Shown piece after piece: positions 1-6,355 of a stretch of 8,698 bases of DNA (position 1 is the first letter of the stretch; the number at the start of each line of letters is the position of its first letter). Source of the DNA: an uncultured Geobacter sp. GTDB lineage: Bacteria; Desulfobacterota; Desulfuromonadia; Geobacterales; Geobacteraceae. Location: assembly GCA_937886325.1 (NCBI GenBank), contig CALABV010000232.1:1-8698 (forward strand), read 5' to 3'. The notes beneath the pieces are model-generated. The model saw only the letters and a list, made by a program, of their open reading frames with translations. It was not told where the DNA came from and did no database searches. The position numbers and the translations under genes were made by a program.

Positions 1-871
1 GCTCGATCTCTTCGCGCTTTACCCCGCGCAGCAACGCCCCTATGTTGTCGCCCGCGCGCCCTTCGTCCAGCAGTTTCCGGAACATCTCCACTCCGGTGAC
101 CGTGGTCTTCTGGGTCGGCCGGATTCCGACTATTTCCACTTCTTCGCCTACCTTGATGATACCTCGCTCAACGCGGCCCGTCGCAACCGTTCCACGTCCG
201 GATATGGAGAATACATCTTCTACAGGCATGATGAACGGCTTGTCTATTGCCCGCTCCGGTTCCGGGATGTAGCTGTCCACTGCTTCCATGAGCTTCAGTA
301 TGGACTGCTCTCCCAGTTCGCCCGGATCTCCCTCCAGACCTTTCAACGCCGAGCCCTTTACGATGGGGATGTCATCACCGGGGAAGTCATAGGCGGACAG
401 CAGTTCCCGTATCTCCAGCTCTACAAGCTCTATCAGCTCCTCATCGTCCACCATATCCGCTTTATTGAGAAACACCACTATGTAGGGAACGCCTACCTGA
501 CGCGCGAGAAGGATATGCTCACGGGTCTGGGGCATCGGGCCGTCCGCGGCGGAAACTACCAGTATCGCACCGTCCATCTGTGCCGCACCGGTTATCATGT
601 TCTTTACGTAGTCGGCATGACCCGGACAATCCACATGCGCATAGTGCCTATGTTCCGTCTCATATTCCACGTGCGCCGTCGCGATGGTTATCCCGCGCTC
701 CCGCTCTTCCGGCGCATTGTCTATCTGGTCAAATGATTTGAACTCCGCCTGCCCCTTCGCTGCCAACACCTTTGTTATTGCTGCCGTCAGCGTGGTCTTG
801 CCGTGGTCTACGTGACCTATCGTCCCTATGTTTACGTGCGGCTTCGTCCTCTCAAATTTTGCCTTCGCCAT
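1..871 (-). CDS. tuf: Elongation factor Tu, N-terminal 290 residues (3' end outside window)
   Basis: EF-Tu is the GTPase that carries aminoacyl-tRNA to the ribosomal A site in the cytoplasm. The reading frame starts at ATG 871-869 and runs off the window edge without a stop. About 290 of the usual ~396 residues are visible, ending in KREEIE of domain 2. The GTPase signatures are intact: GHVDHGKT near residues 19-26 (P loop), ERERGIT (switch I), DCPGH (G3), NKAD (G4) and SALK (G5). An AGGAGGG Shine-Dalgarno lies 8 bases upstream of the ATG (about 880-886). The gene is the last visible member of a tRNA-Thr/Tyr/Gly/Thr/tuf operon, 86 bases after the last tRNA. That places it in the tufB-type context. 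Identity is certain; only the C-terminal part is unseen. Confidence 0.98.
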   Translation of the reverse strand, partial: MAKAKFERTKPHVNIGTIGHVDHGKTTLTAAITKVLAAKGQAEFKSFDQIDNAPEERERGITIATAHVEYETEHRHYAHVDCPGHADYVKNMITGAAQMDGAILVVSAADGPMPQTREHILLARQVGVPYIVVFLNKADMVDDEELIELVELEIRELLSAYDFPGDDIPIVKGSALKGLEGDPGELGEQSILKLMEAVDSYIPEPERAIDKPFIMPVEDVFSISGRGTVATGRVERGIIKVGEEVEIVGIRPTQKTTVTGVEMFRKLLDEGRAGDNIGALLRGVKREEIE

Positions 872-957
872 CTCAGAATCCCTCCTGCACTCAAGCCTTC
901 TAGTGTTGATGATGTATAGATTTATTTTTTGCGCCGTAGCCGGGTGTTAGAAGAAAA

Positions 958-1033
<76 letters not shown>

Positions 1034-1045
1034 ATTACAAGAAAT

Positions 1046-1122
1046 TGGAGCGGGAAACGGGACTCGAACCCGCGACCCTCAGCTTGGAAGGCTGATGCTC
1101 TAGCCAACTGAGCTACTCCCGC
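1046..1122 (-). tRNA. tRNA-Gly (anticodon TCC)
   Basis: A 77-base cloverleaf with acceptor arms GCGGGAG and TTCCCGC (one G-T wobble), discriminator T and an encoded CCA. The anticodon stem TCAGC/GCTGA frames the loop CTTCCAA, giving anticodon TCC for GGA/GGG codons. Only 12 bases separate it from the following tRNA-Thr(GGT). It is third in the cluster, like glyT in E. coli. Confidence 0.97.
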
Positions 1123-1230
1123 ATTCCTTTAATCTGAAGTTTTTTGAAGAAAATTGATTCATCACGGCTCCAGTTCCAGCGACCAAGGTCTCCTGAAAGC
1201 CTAGCAAGCCAATCACTTCTGAAGTCTTAA
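1123..1230 (-). other. 108-base spacer inside the tRNA operon, no gene seen
   Basis: This spacer between tRNA-Tyr and tRNA-Gly is far longer than the neighbouring spacers (12 and 23 bases). It contains a small perfect inverted repeat, ACTTC-T-GAAGT (1215-1225). It also has a stepped imperfect hairpin at about 1164-1200, built from GGCT/AGCC, CAG/CTG and GACC/GGTC segments. No complete cloverleaf with an anticodon arm and CCA can be drawn. It is probably a processing spacer in the polycistronic tRNA precursor; a decayed tRNA is possible but not shown. Confidence 0.5.
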
Positions 1231-1316
1231 TGGTGGAGGGGGGAGGATTCGAACCTCCGAAGTCGTCCGACGACAGATTTACAGTCTGTTCCCTTTGGCC
1301 ACTCGGGAACCCCTCC
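1231..1316 (-). tRNA. tRNA-Tyr (anticodon GTA)
   Basis: An 86-base class II tRNA with acceptor arms GGAGGGG and CCCCTCC, discriminator A and an encoded CCA. The anticodon stem ACAGA/TCTGT frames the loop CTGTAAA, giving GTA. It has a long variable arm (CGTCGGACGACTTC region), as expected for bacterial tRNA-Tyr. It is second in the cluster, matching tyrU in the E. coli tufB operon. Confidence 0.97.
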
Positions 1317-1339
1317 AGGGAAGATTGATGCTGATTTTA

Positions 1340-1415
1340 TGGAGCTGGCGATGGGACTCGAACCCGCAACCTGCTGATTACAAGTCAGCTGCTCTGCCAG
1401 TTGAGCTACGCCAGC
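1340..1415 (-). tRNA. tRNA-Thr (anticodon TGT)
   Basis: A 76-base cloverleaf with acceptor GCTGGCG at the 5' end, discriminator T and an encoded CCA. The anticodon stem GCTGA/TCAGC frames the loop CTTGTAA, giving TGT for ACA-type codons. It is the first tRNA of the operon, about 56 bases downstream of the predicted transcription start. It corresponds to thrU of the E. coli tufB operon. Confidence 0.97.
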
Positions 1416-1477
1416 AAAACTCTTAATACTATAATAGTTTCGCTAAGTCTTTAGTCCGTTTCAAAACGAAGATAATC

Positions 1478-1506
1478 CTTATATATCCCTTTGCTAGTCT
1501 TGTCAA
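1478..1506 (-). promoter_or_regulatory. Strong sigma70-type promoter of the tRNA-tuf operon
   Basis: On the minus strand a perfect -35 TTGACA (1506-1501) is followed by a 17-base spacer and a -10 TATAAG (1483-1478; 5 of 6 consensus). Transcription should start near 1471, leaving a leader of roughly 56 bases before tRNA-Thr(TGT). A/T-only tracts immediately upstream of the -35 (1507-1530) look like an UP element, as is common for stable-RNA promoters. Motifs are seen directly; activity is inferred. Confidence 0.8.
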
Positions 1507-1536
1507 TCTTTTTTATTTTTTTGTCACAAAAAGATG
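1507..1536 (-). promoter_or_regulatory. A-tract region upstream of the tRNA promoter (UP-element-like; also an AT-rich inverted repeat)
   Basis: Directly upstream of the -35, the minus strand carries two A-runs (A7-T-A6). The block is bounded by ATCTTTTT and AAAAAGAT arms, forming an 8-bp inverted repeat of almost pure A-T pairs. The position fits binding of the RNA polymerase alpha C-terminal domain. It could alternatively act as a weak, T-poor terminator for ygiQ, but no GC-rich stem supports that. A run of eight Ts also follows the ygiQ stop (1574-1567) without a clear hairpin before it. Confidence 0.45.
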
Positions 1537-1578
1537 CGCTTGCCATACGCCTTTCCCGCTTCTTCCAAAAAAAATACC

Positions 1579-3387
1579 CTACTGCCTCGAACTTCCACGA
1601 TTTTTCACCTTGCGTCCACATCCATCAAGAAGCTCCGACGCGACATCCTCACGATTGACGGCGCGTAATGCAGACACTATGTTTTCACGCTCCGCCCGGA
1701 GATGATAGAGAAGCAAGGATTTTTGCAATCGTTTTTCACTTTCGCTTCGCGCCACATATACCTCCTCCCCGGTTAGAGGGTCCAGGCCTGTATAGTACAT
1801 ACAGGTTGCGCGCGTACCCGGGGTCGGCGTGAAATCCTGCACCTGCTCCACCCTGAGTGACAATCGCCTCAGCAGCAAGGCGGTATCCACCATGTCGGAG
1901 AGCTTACAGCCTGGATGACCTGACATCAGGTAGGGGACAACATACTGGCGCTTTCCGAGCCTGACGCTCTCTTTTCTGAAATATTCGAGGAATTCCACAA
2001 ACTGTTCACGGCCGGGCTTCCCCATTCGCGCCGTCACCGTATCAACCAGATGTTCGGGGGCTATCTTCAGAAGCCCACCCACGTGATGCGCGAGAAGCTC
2101 ATGAAAATACTTAGGCTGTCGGCGAAACAGGTCAAAACGGATCCCGGATGAAACGGAAACGTGCCTGATCCCTTTTATTGAGCGGATCTTTTTCAGGAGC
2201 AGCGCTGACGCATGGTCTGCCGTTCTAAGCCGACCGCACACCTCAGGGAAAAGACAACTCACCCTGCGACAAGCTGACCGGCTCTTCCGATTCTCGCAGG
2301 ACATTCCGTACATGTTCGCGCTTGGGCCGCCCACGTCCGTGACGCTTCCGGAAAACCAGGGGAAGCGGGTGAGTCTCGCAACCTCCTCGAGTACCGAAAC
2401 CTCGCTCCTCGACTGGACCGTCTTTCCCTGGTGAAGCGCTATCGAGCAGAAGGCGCATCCGCCAAGGCAGCCGCGGTGAGTTGTAATGGAAGACCTGATC
2501 TGTTCCCATGCCGGTACCGGTTCCCGGTAGGAAGGGTGCGGCGACTTCGTAAAGGGAAGCCCGTACACCTCATCCAGCTCACTCTCCGCGAGAGGAAGCG
2601 CCGGCGGATTGCAGACAAGATATCGGTCACCATGCCGCTGCGCAACCACGGCGCCGCTGAAGGGACTCATCTCCGCTTCCGTGATACGGAATGCCTCGGC
2701 AAAGGACCGGCGATCGGCCGCAACTTCCTCCCAAGAGGGGATCTCCCGCACGGGAGCAGCTACTTTGGATACATCGGCGGCAGAGGATATGTATGCAGTC
2801 CCCTTGATTTTGGTACAAGTGCGAAGGTTCTCGCCGCGCCTCACCCTCTCGGCAATCTCAAGGAGAGGGCGCTCGCCCATTCCGTAAACCAGCAGGTCGG
2901 CTTTTGCATCGAAAAGAATAGAGCGACGAACCTTGTCTTCCCAGTAATCGTAGTGGGCGAATCTGCGCAGGCTGGCTTCGATCCCCCCCAGGACGACGGG
3001 CACGTCCTTGAACGCCTCTTTCAGTCGCGTTGTGTAGACAATGGTTGCCCGGTTGGGACGGGCGCCGTGCCGGTTACCCGGTGTATAGGCATCATCCCGG
3101 CGCAGCCGTTTTGCCGGGGTGTAGTGGGCCACCATGGAATCCATGGCGCCGGCGGACACGGCAAAGAAAAGGGCCGGGCGTCCGAGGGCCATGAAGGATT
3201 CTTTTGAGCGCCAGTCGGGTTGGGGCAGGATTCCGACACGGAATCCGCGGGATTCAAGAAGGCGAGCAAGAAGCGGTATCCCGAATGCGGGATGATCGAT
3301 ATACGCGTCACCGGAGACAAAAATAATGTCAAGTTCCGACCAACCTCGGCGGCCCGCTTCCTCACGGGTAATGGGAAGAAAAGACAT
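1579..3387 (-). CDS. ygiQ: YgiQ family radical SAM protein
   Basis: This is a 602-residue member of the YgiQ (UPF0313) family of radical S-adenosylmethionine proteins, whose reaction is unknown. The N-terminal domain (about 1-290) carries the family block GGIEASLRRFAHYDYWEDK near residue 134. The radical SAM core follows, with the [4Fe-4S]-binding CxxxCxxC at Cys307, Cys311 and Cys314. A second cysteine cluster (Cys364, Cys373, Cys378, Cys384, in GMSC...CRRVSCLFPEVC) also belongs to the family and may bind a second metal site; that is inference. The C-terminal tail is shorter than in the ~740-residue E. coli protein. Its ATG overlaps the argC stop (TGATG) and no Shine-Dalgarno precedes it, so translation is probably coupled to argC. 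There is no signal peptide, so it is cytoplasmic. Confidence 0.93.
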   Translation of the reverse strand: MSFLPITREEAGRRGWSELDIIFVSGDAYIDHPAFGIPLLARLLESRGFRVGILPQPDWRSKESFMALGRPALFFAVSAGAMDSMVAHYTPAKRLRRDDAYTPGNRHGARPNRATIVYTTRLKEAFKDVPVVLGGIEASLRRFAHYDYWEDKVRRSILFDAKADLLVYGMGERPLLEIAERVRRGENLRTCTKIKGTAYISSAADVSKVAAPVREIPSWEEVAADRRSFAEAFRITEAEMSPFSGAVVAQRHGDRYLVCNPPALPLAESELDEVYGLPFTKSPHPSYREPVPAWEQIRSSITTHRGCLGGCAFCSIALHQGKTVQSRSEVSVLEEVARLTRFPWFSGSVTDVGGPSANMYGMSCENRKSRSACRRVSCLFPEVCGRLRTADHASALLLKKIRSIKGIRHVSVSSGIRFDLFRRQPKYFHELLAHHVGGLLKIAPEHLVDTVTARMGKPGREQFVEFLEYFRKESVRLGKRQYVVPYLMSGHPGCKLSDMVDTALLLRRLSLRVEQVQDFTPTPGTRATCMYYTGLDPLTGEEVYVARSESEKRLQKSLLLYHLRAERENIVSALRAVNREDVASELLDGCGRKVKNRGSSRQ

Positions 3388-4424
3388 CAGGGAAAGAGCG
3401 GCAGGACGTCCAGCCCCATCTTCTCGGGAAAGCCGTTCATGATATTCATGTTCTGGACTGCCTGACCCGAGGCTCCCTTGACGAGATTGTCAATGACGGA
3501 GACAACCACGACGCGGCCGGTGCGCTGATCAACCACGAGGCCGATGTCGCAGAAATTCGATCCCCGCACGTGGCTTGTCGACGGATAGACTCCCTCCGGA
3601 AGAATCCGCACGAAACCCTCGCCCCGGTAGAAATCCCGGTACAACTCCAGCAGCCCGGCCGTGGAGACCTCCTCCGTCAGACGGCCATAGAGCGTGGAAA
3701 GGATTCCACGATCCATGGGAACGAGATGTGGTGTGAATGAGATTGTTACCGCCTCACCGGCGAGTAGCGAAAGTTCCTGTTCAATCTCCGGGGTATGTCG
3801 GTGGACGGCGACCCCGTACGCCTTGAATCCTTCATTAACCTCGCAGAAGAGAGTATCGACCTTGGCGCCCCGCCCCGCCCCGCTGACCGCCGACTTTGAG
3901 TCGGCAATAATGGAGGTATGATCCACAATGCCGTTCCGCAGCAGAGGCGCCATTCCGAGAATGACACTGGTCGGGTAACAGCCCGGATTTCCAACGAGAT
4001 CAGACCCGGCAATTGCGTCCCGCCTGATTTCCGGCAGTCCGTACACCGCAGTGCGCAAGACTTCCGGATTCATATGGGGCTGATACCAGGAAGCGTACTC
4101 ATCGGGAGAGCGGAAACGATAGTCGGCGGAAAGATCGACAACCTTTTTGCCCAGTTTCAGGAAGGAGGGAACAACTTCCATTGCCGCCTGGTGCGGGAGG
4201 GCGGTAAAGATGAAGTCGGCCTTCTCCGCAACCCGAACCGGCTCAAGCCTCTCCAGTACCAGGGTGAAGCGGTCGCGCACCGACGGGAATATCTCCGCGA
4301 CGGTCTTGCCGGCGCTTCTCTCCGAGGTGACGCAGGTAACCTCCACCTCCGGATGGCCATGGAGAATCCGTAAGAGTTCAACACCCGTATATCCGCTTGC
4401 ACCGACAACCGCTACCTTTATCAT
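3387..4424 (-). CDS. argC: N-acetyl-gamma-glutamyl-phosphate reductase
   Basis: ArgC reduces N-acetylglutamyl-5-phosphate to the semialdehyde with NADPH, the third step of arginine and ornithine synthesis. At 345 residues it is the long (type 1) form. The NADP-binding GASGYTG sits at residues 8-14. The catalytic cysteine is Cys149 in GNPGCYPT, and the HRHTPEI segment (His208-His210) holds the expected active-site histidine. ATG 4424-4422 is preceded by AAGGGGGA (4438-4431), a good ribosome-binding site. An intrinsic terminator separates it from rpsI upstream, so it must have its own promoter. I could not identify clear -35/-10 boxes in 4425-4508. It forms a two-gene unit with ygiQ. No other arg genes are visible. 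Confidence 0.97.
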   Translation of the reverse strand: MIKVAVVGASGYTGVELLRILHGHPEVEVTCVTSERSAGKTVAEIFPSVRDRFTLVLERLEPVRVAEKADFIFTALPHQAAMEVVPSFLKLGKKVVDLSADYRFRSPDEYASWYQPHMNPEVLRTAVYGLPEIRRDAIAGSDLVGNPGCYPTSVILGMAPLLRNGIVDHTSIIADSKSAVSGAGRGAKVDTLFCEVNEGFKAYGVAVHRHTPEIEQELSLLAGEAVTISFTPHLVPMDRGILSTLYGRLTEEVSTAGLLELYRDFYRGEGFVRILPEGVYPSTSHVRGSNFCDIGLVVDQRTGRVVVVSVIDNLVKGASGQAVQNMNIMNGFPEKMGLDVLPLFP

Positions 4425-4458
4425 GTGTATTCCCCCTTGGGACGGATGCGCAAAATAC

Positions 4459-4475
4459 TGATAAACCGTATTTCA
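4459..4475. promoter_or_regulatory. Imperfect 17-bp palindrome upstream of argC, possible operator
   Basis: The sequence TGATAAACCGTATTTCA has arms TGATAAA and TATTTCA. They match in 5 of 7 positions around a 3-base centre, about 35 bases before the argC start. The TGA...TCA ends and AT-rich arms loosely recall ArgR boxes. The match is weak and the regulator in this organism is unknown. Confidence 0.25.
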
Positions 4476-4508
4476 CCCCGATATCTTCCGCTGTAGCTTC
4501 AGACGCAG

Positions 4509-4536
4509 AAAAGGGGAAACCCGCTCGGATTTCCCC
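4509..4536 (-). terminator. Intrinsic terminator of rplM-rpsI
   Basis: On the minus strand GGGGAAATCC pairs with GGGTTTCCCC across a GAGC tetraloop, a 10-bp stem with one T-G wobble, followed by TTTT. It begins 32 bases past the rpsI stop. It isolates the ribosomal operon from argC. Confidence 0.85.
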
Positions 4537-4567
4537 TCCATTGATATTCTGTGACGCGATTCGAATC

Positions 4568-4960
4568 TTAACGCTTGGAGAACTGGAAGCTCCGGCGGGC
4601 AGCCGCCTTGCCGTACTTCTTACGTTCCTTGACGCGCGAATCACGCGTAATAAAGCCCGCTTTCTTCAGCACACCGCGCAGGGCCACATCAGCTTCGAGC
4701 AGCGCCTTGGTGATTCCGTGCTTGATGGCTCCCGCCTGTCCGCTGTCCCCGCCTCCCTTGACGGTTACGTAGATGTCGAACTTATCCGCATTCTCGGTGA
4801 GCTCCAGCGGTTGTTTTACAACCATCTTGGATGTTTCCCTGCCGAAGTAATCATCAAGACTCTTGTCGTTAACGATAATCTTGCCGCTTCCGGGTTTCAG
4901 CCAGACCCTGGCGATGGATGATTTCCTTTTCCCGGTACCGTAGAAGCTTGCTGCTGCCAT
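4568..4960 (-). CDS. rpsI: 30S ribosomal protein S9 (uS9)
   Basis: S9 is a small-subunit head protein whose C-terminal tail reaches the P-site tRNA. The 130 residues are the normal length. The start shows the family block FYGTGKRKSSIARVWLKPG, the middle has GGGDSGQAGAIKHGI, and the end is the conserved basic tail RRSFQFSKR with terminal Lys-Arg. ATG 4960-4958 follows AGGAGAAG (4971-4964). It is 36 bases downstream of rplM, the near-universal L13-S9 pair, and is closed by a strong intrinsic terminator. Confidence 0.99.
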   Translation of the reverse strand: MAAASFYGTGKRKSSIARVWLKPGSGKIIVNDKSLDDYFGRETSKMVVKQPLELTENADKFDIYVTVKGGGDSGQAGAIKHGITKALLEADVALRGVLKKAGFITRDSRVKERKKYGKAAARRSFQFSKR

Positions 4961-4996
4961 ATATCTTCTCCTGATGCGATAGTAGTGAAAATGTAA

Positions 4997-5425
4997 TTAT
5001 ACCTGCAACGATTTGGGTTGCTGCGCCTCATGGGGGTGGGTTGATCCCGTATAGATCTTGAGCTTCTTGAGCATGTGGCTTGCAAGCTTGTTCTTGGGCA
5101 ACATCCCTTTTACCGCCTTCCGGATGATGTCTTCGGCCTTTTTCTCCATCAGCTTTCCAGCTGTAATGGACTTGATTCCGCCGGGATACCCGGAGTGGCT
5201 GTAGTAAATCTTGTCGGAAAGCTTGTTACCGGTCAGCACTACCTTCTCCGCGTTGACGACTATCACGAAATCACCGCTATCCACGTGGGGAGAAAACAGA
5301 GGCTTGTTTTTTCCGCGAAGGATGGAAGCGATCTGGGTAGCTACCCGGCCGAGAACCTTGTTTTCCACATCGACCAGGAACCAATCCCTTGCAATATCAT
5401 TATTCTTGGGCACGAGCGTTTTCAT
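4997..5425 (-). CDS. rplM: 50S ribosomal protein L13 (uL13)
   Basis: L13 is an early-assembly 23S rRNA-binding protein of the large subunit. The 142 residues are the standard length. Family blocks are visible in order: DWFLVDVENKVLGRVAT (about 14-30), GDFVIVVNAEKV (about 51-62), KIYYSHSGYPGG (about 72-83) and AVKGMLPKNKL (about 104-114). ATG 5425-5423 is preceded by GAGGTT (5433-5428). It has its own promoter just upstream and is co-transcribed with rpsI. In E. coli L13 represses its own operon through the leader mRNA. Whether that holds here cannot be read from the leader. Confidence 0.99.
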   Translation of the reverse strand: MKTLVPKNNDIARDWFLVDVENKVLGRVATQIASILRGKNKPLFSPHVDSGDFVIVVNAEKVVLTGNKLSDKIYYSHSGYPGGIKSITAGKLMEKKAEDIIRKAVKGMLPKNKLASHMLKKLKIYTGSTHPHEAQQPKSLQV

Positions 5426-5479
5426 ATAACCTCACAACTGGATAATAAATCAATTTCTTTGACGTATTGAAAGATGGTA

Positions 5480-5508
5480 AATCTAAAACATAGACATGTG
5501 CTTGTCAA
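5480..5508 (-). promoter_or_regulatory. Sigma70-type promoter of rplM-rpsI
   Basis: A perfect -35 TTGACA (5508-5503) is separated by 17 bases from TAGATT (5485-5480; 4 of 6 consensus). The predicted start is near 5473, giving a leader of about 48 bases. The promoter lies wholly in the truA-rplM intergenic gap. No terminator is seen after truA, so it adds to read-through transcription. Confidence 0.7.
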
Positions 5509-5533
5509 GAAGTTTTTCTTTTACCTCGTCGTA

Positions 5534-6268
5534 TCAGTAGTATACCTCCATGAGGCACAATCCTTGCGGAGGCGCGGTGCTTCCGGCACGCGTTCGATCT
5601 CCTGACTCAATCAAGAAAGGAATATCGTCCGGGGACAGGCTCCCTCTCCCGACGGATACCAGGGTACCGACAATGATGCGCACCATGTTTTTGAGAAATC
5701 CTGAACCCTTGACATCGAATATCAGAAGTGTTCCGTCCCGCCGGATATCAAGACTGTCAATACGGCGAACCGATGTTTGCGCCGCGCAGTTTGCGGCCCT
5801 GAAGGCGGCGAAATCCTTCTCGCCGATGAAGTGGCGCGCAGCCTGAACCATTGCCTCCACGTCAAGGGTGCAGCCAACTCTCCAGGTAAACAGTCGCGAC
5901 AAGGGTGACCGCCTCGAAGCAGTCAGGACCGTGTACCGGTAGTGCTTGCCCTTTGCGTGTCTGCGGGGGTTGAAATCGGCCGGCGCCTCCACTGCCTCGC
6001 GCACGGCGATATCGGGCGGAAGGAGGGAATTCAGTCCGTCCGAAAAGGCCCTGACCGGGATGCTCTTCTCCGTGCGGAACGCGGCAACCATTCCCAGGGC
6101 GTGGACACCTGCGTCGGTGCGGCCCGACGATGCTATTCGAACCTTTTCCTTCAGAAGCTTCGCCAGGGCCTCCTCCATAACCTCCTGGACGGAGAGACCG
6201 TTGGGCTGGACCTGCCACCCCGCGTACTGCGTCCCCTCATATTCGATTGTCAGCTTTATGGTGCGCAT
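5534..6268 (-). CDS. truA: tRNA pseudouridine(38-40) synthase
   Basis: TruA isomerises uridines 38-40 in the anticodon arm of many tRNAs to pseudouridine in the cytoplasm. The 244-residue length is normal. The catalytic aspartate is Asp52 in the hallmark SGRTDAGVHALG. The N terminus IKLTIEYEGTQYAGWQ and the later RRHAKGKHYRYTV and GSGFLKNMVRIIVGTL blocks are family signatures. The ATG at 6268-6266 is the only sensible start because the family sequence begins within a few residues of it. No Shine-Dalgarno precedes it; instead the T-run of an intrinsic-terminator-like hairpin ends two bases before the ATG. How it is expressed is therefore unclear (partial read-through from asd or an unseen promoter in 6299-6355). 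Confidence 0.97.
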   Translation of the reverse strand: MRTIKLTIEYEGTQYAGWQVQPNGLSVQEVMEEALAKLLKEKVRIASSGRTDAGVHALGMVAAFRTEKSIPVRAFSDGLNSLLPPDIAVREAVEAPADFNPRRHAKGKHYRYTVLTASRRSPLSRLFTWRVGCTLDVEAMVQAARHFIGEKDFAAFRAANCAAQTSVRRIDSLDIRRDGTLLIFDVKGSGFLKNMVRIIVGTLVSVGRGSLSPDDIPFLIESGDRTRAGSTAPPQGLCLMEVYY

Positions 6269-6270
6269 AG

Positions 6271-6298
6271 AAAAAGAGAGACGCCCTGCGGGCGTCTC
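6271..6298 (-). terminator. Intrinsic terminator of asd, touching the truA start codon
   Basis: On the minus strand GAGACGCCC (6298-6290) and GGGCGTCTC (6286-6278) form a perfect 9-bp stem with a GCA loop, followed by TCTTTTTCT and then the truA ATG. It lies about 58 bases past the asd stop. The plus strand shows no T-run, so it works only in this direction. It may also act as an attenuator for truA. Confidence 0.8.
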
Positions 6299-6355
6299 GG
6301 AGAAACAAGAAAGCGTTTATCCGGCCGTTGAAAACCGGCGAAAGACGAAACGTCT

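Noticed and set aside
872..957. A separate tuf promoter in the tRNA-tuf gap (TATACA-like box)
   Set aside because: A weak -10-like hexamer exists, but no -35 lies at a suitable distance; co-transcription from the tRNA promoter explains tuf.
1507..1578. Intrinsic terminator after ygiQ
   Set aside because: There is a T8 run right after the stop and an AT-only inverted repeat, but no GC-containing stem directly precedes a T-run in the right orientation.
2431..3207. A 258-codon plus-strand open frame opposite ygiQ
   Set aside because: It lies wholly within the ygiQ coding region, and its translation shows no family motif; it is a codon-bias shadow.
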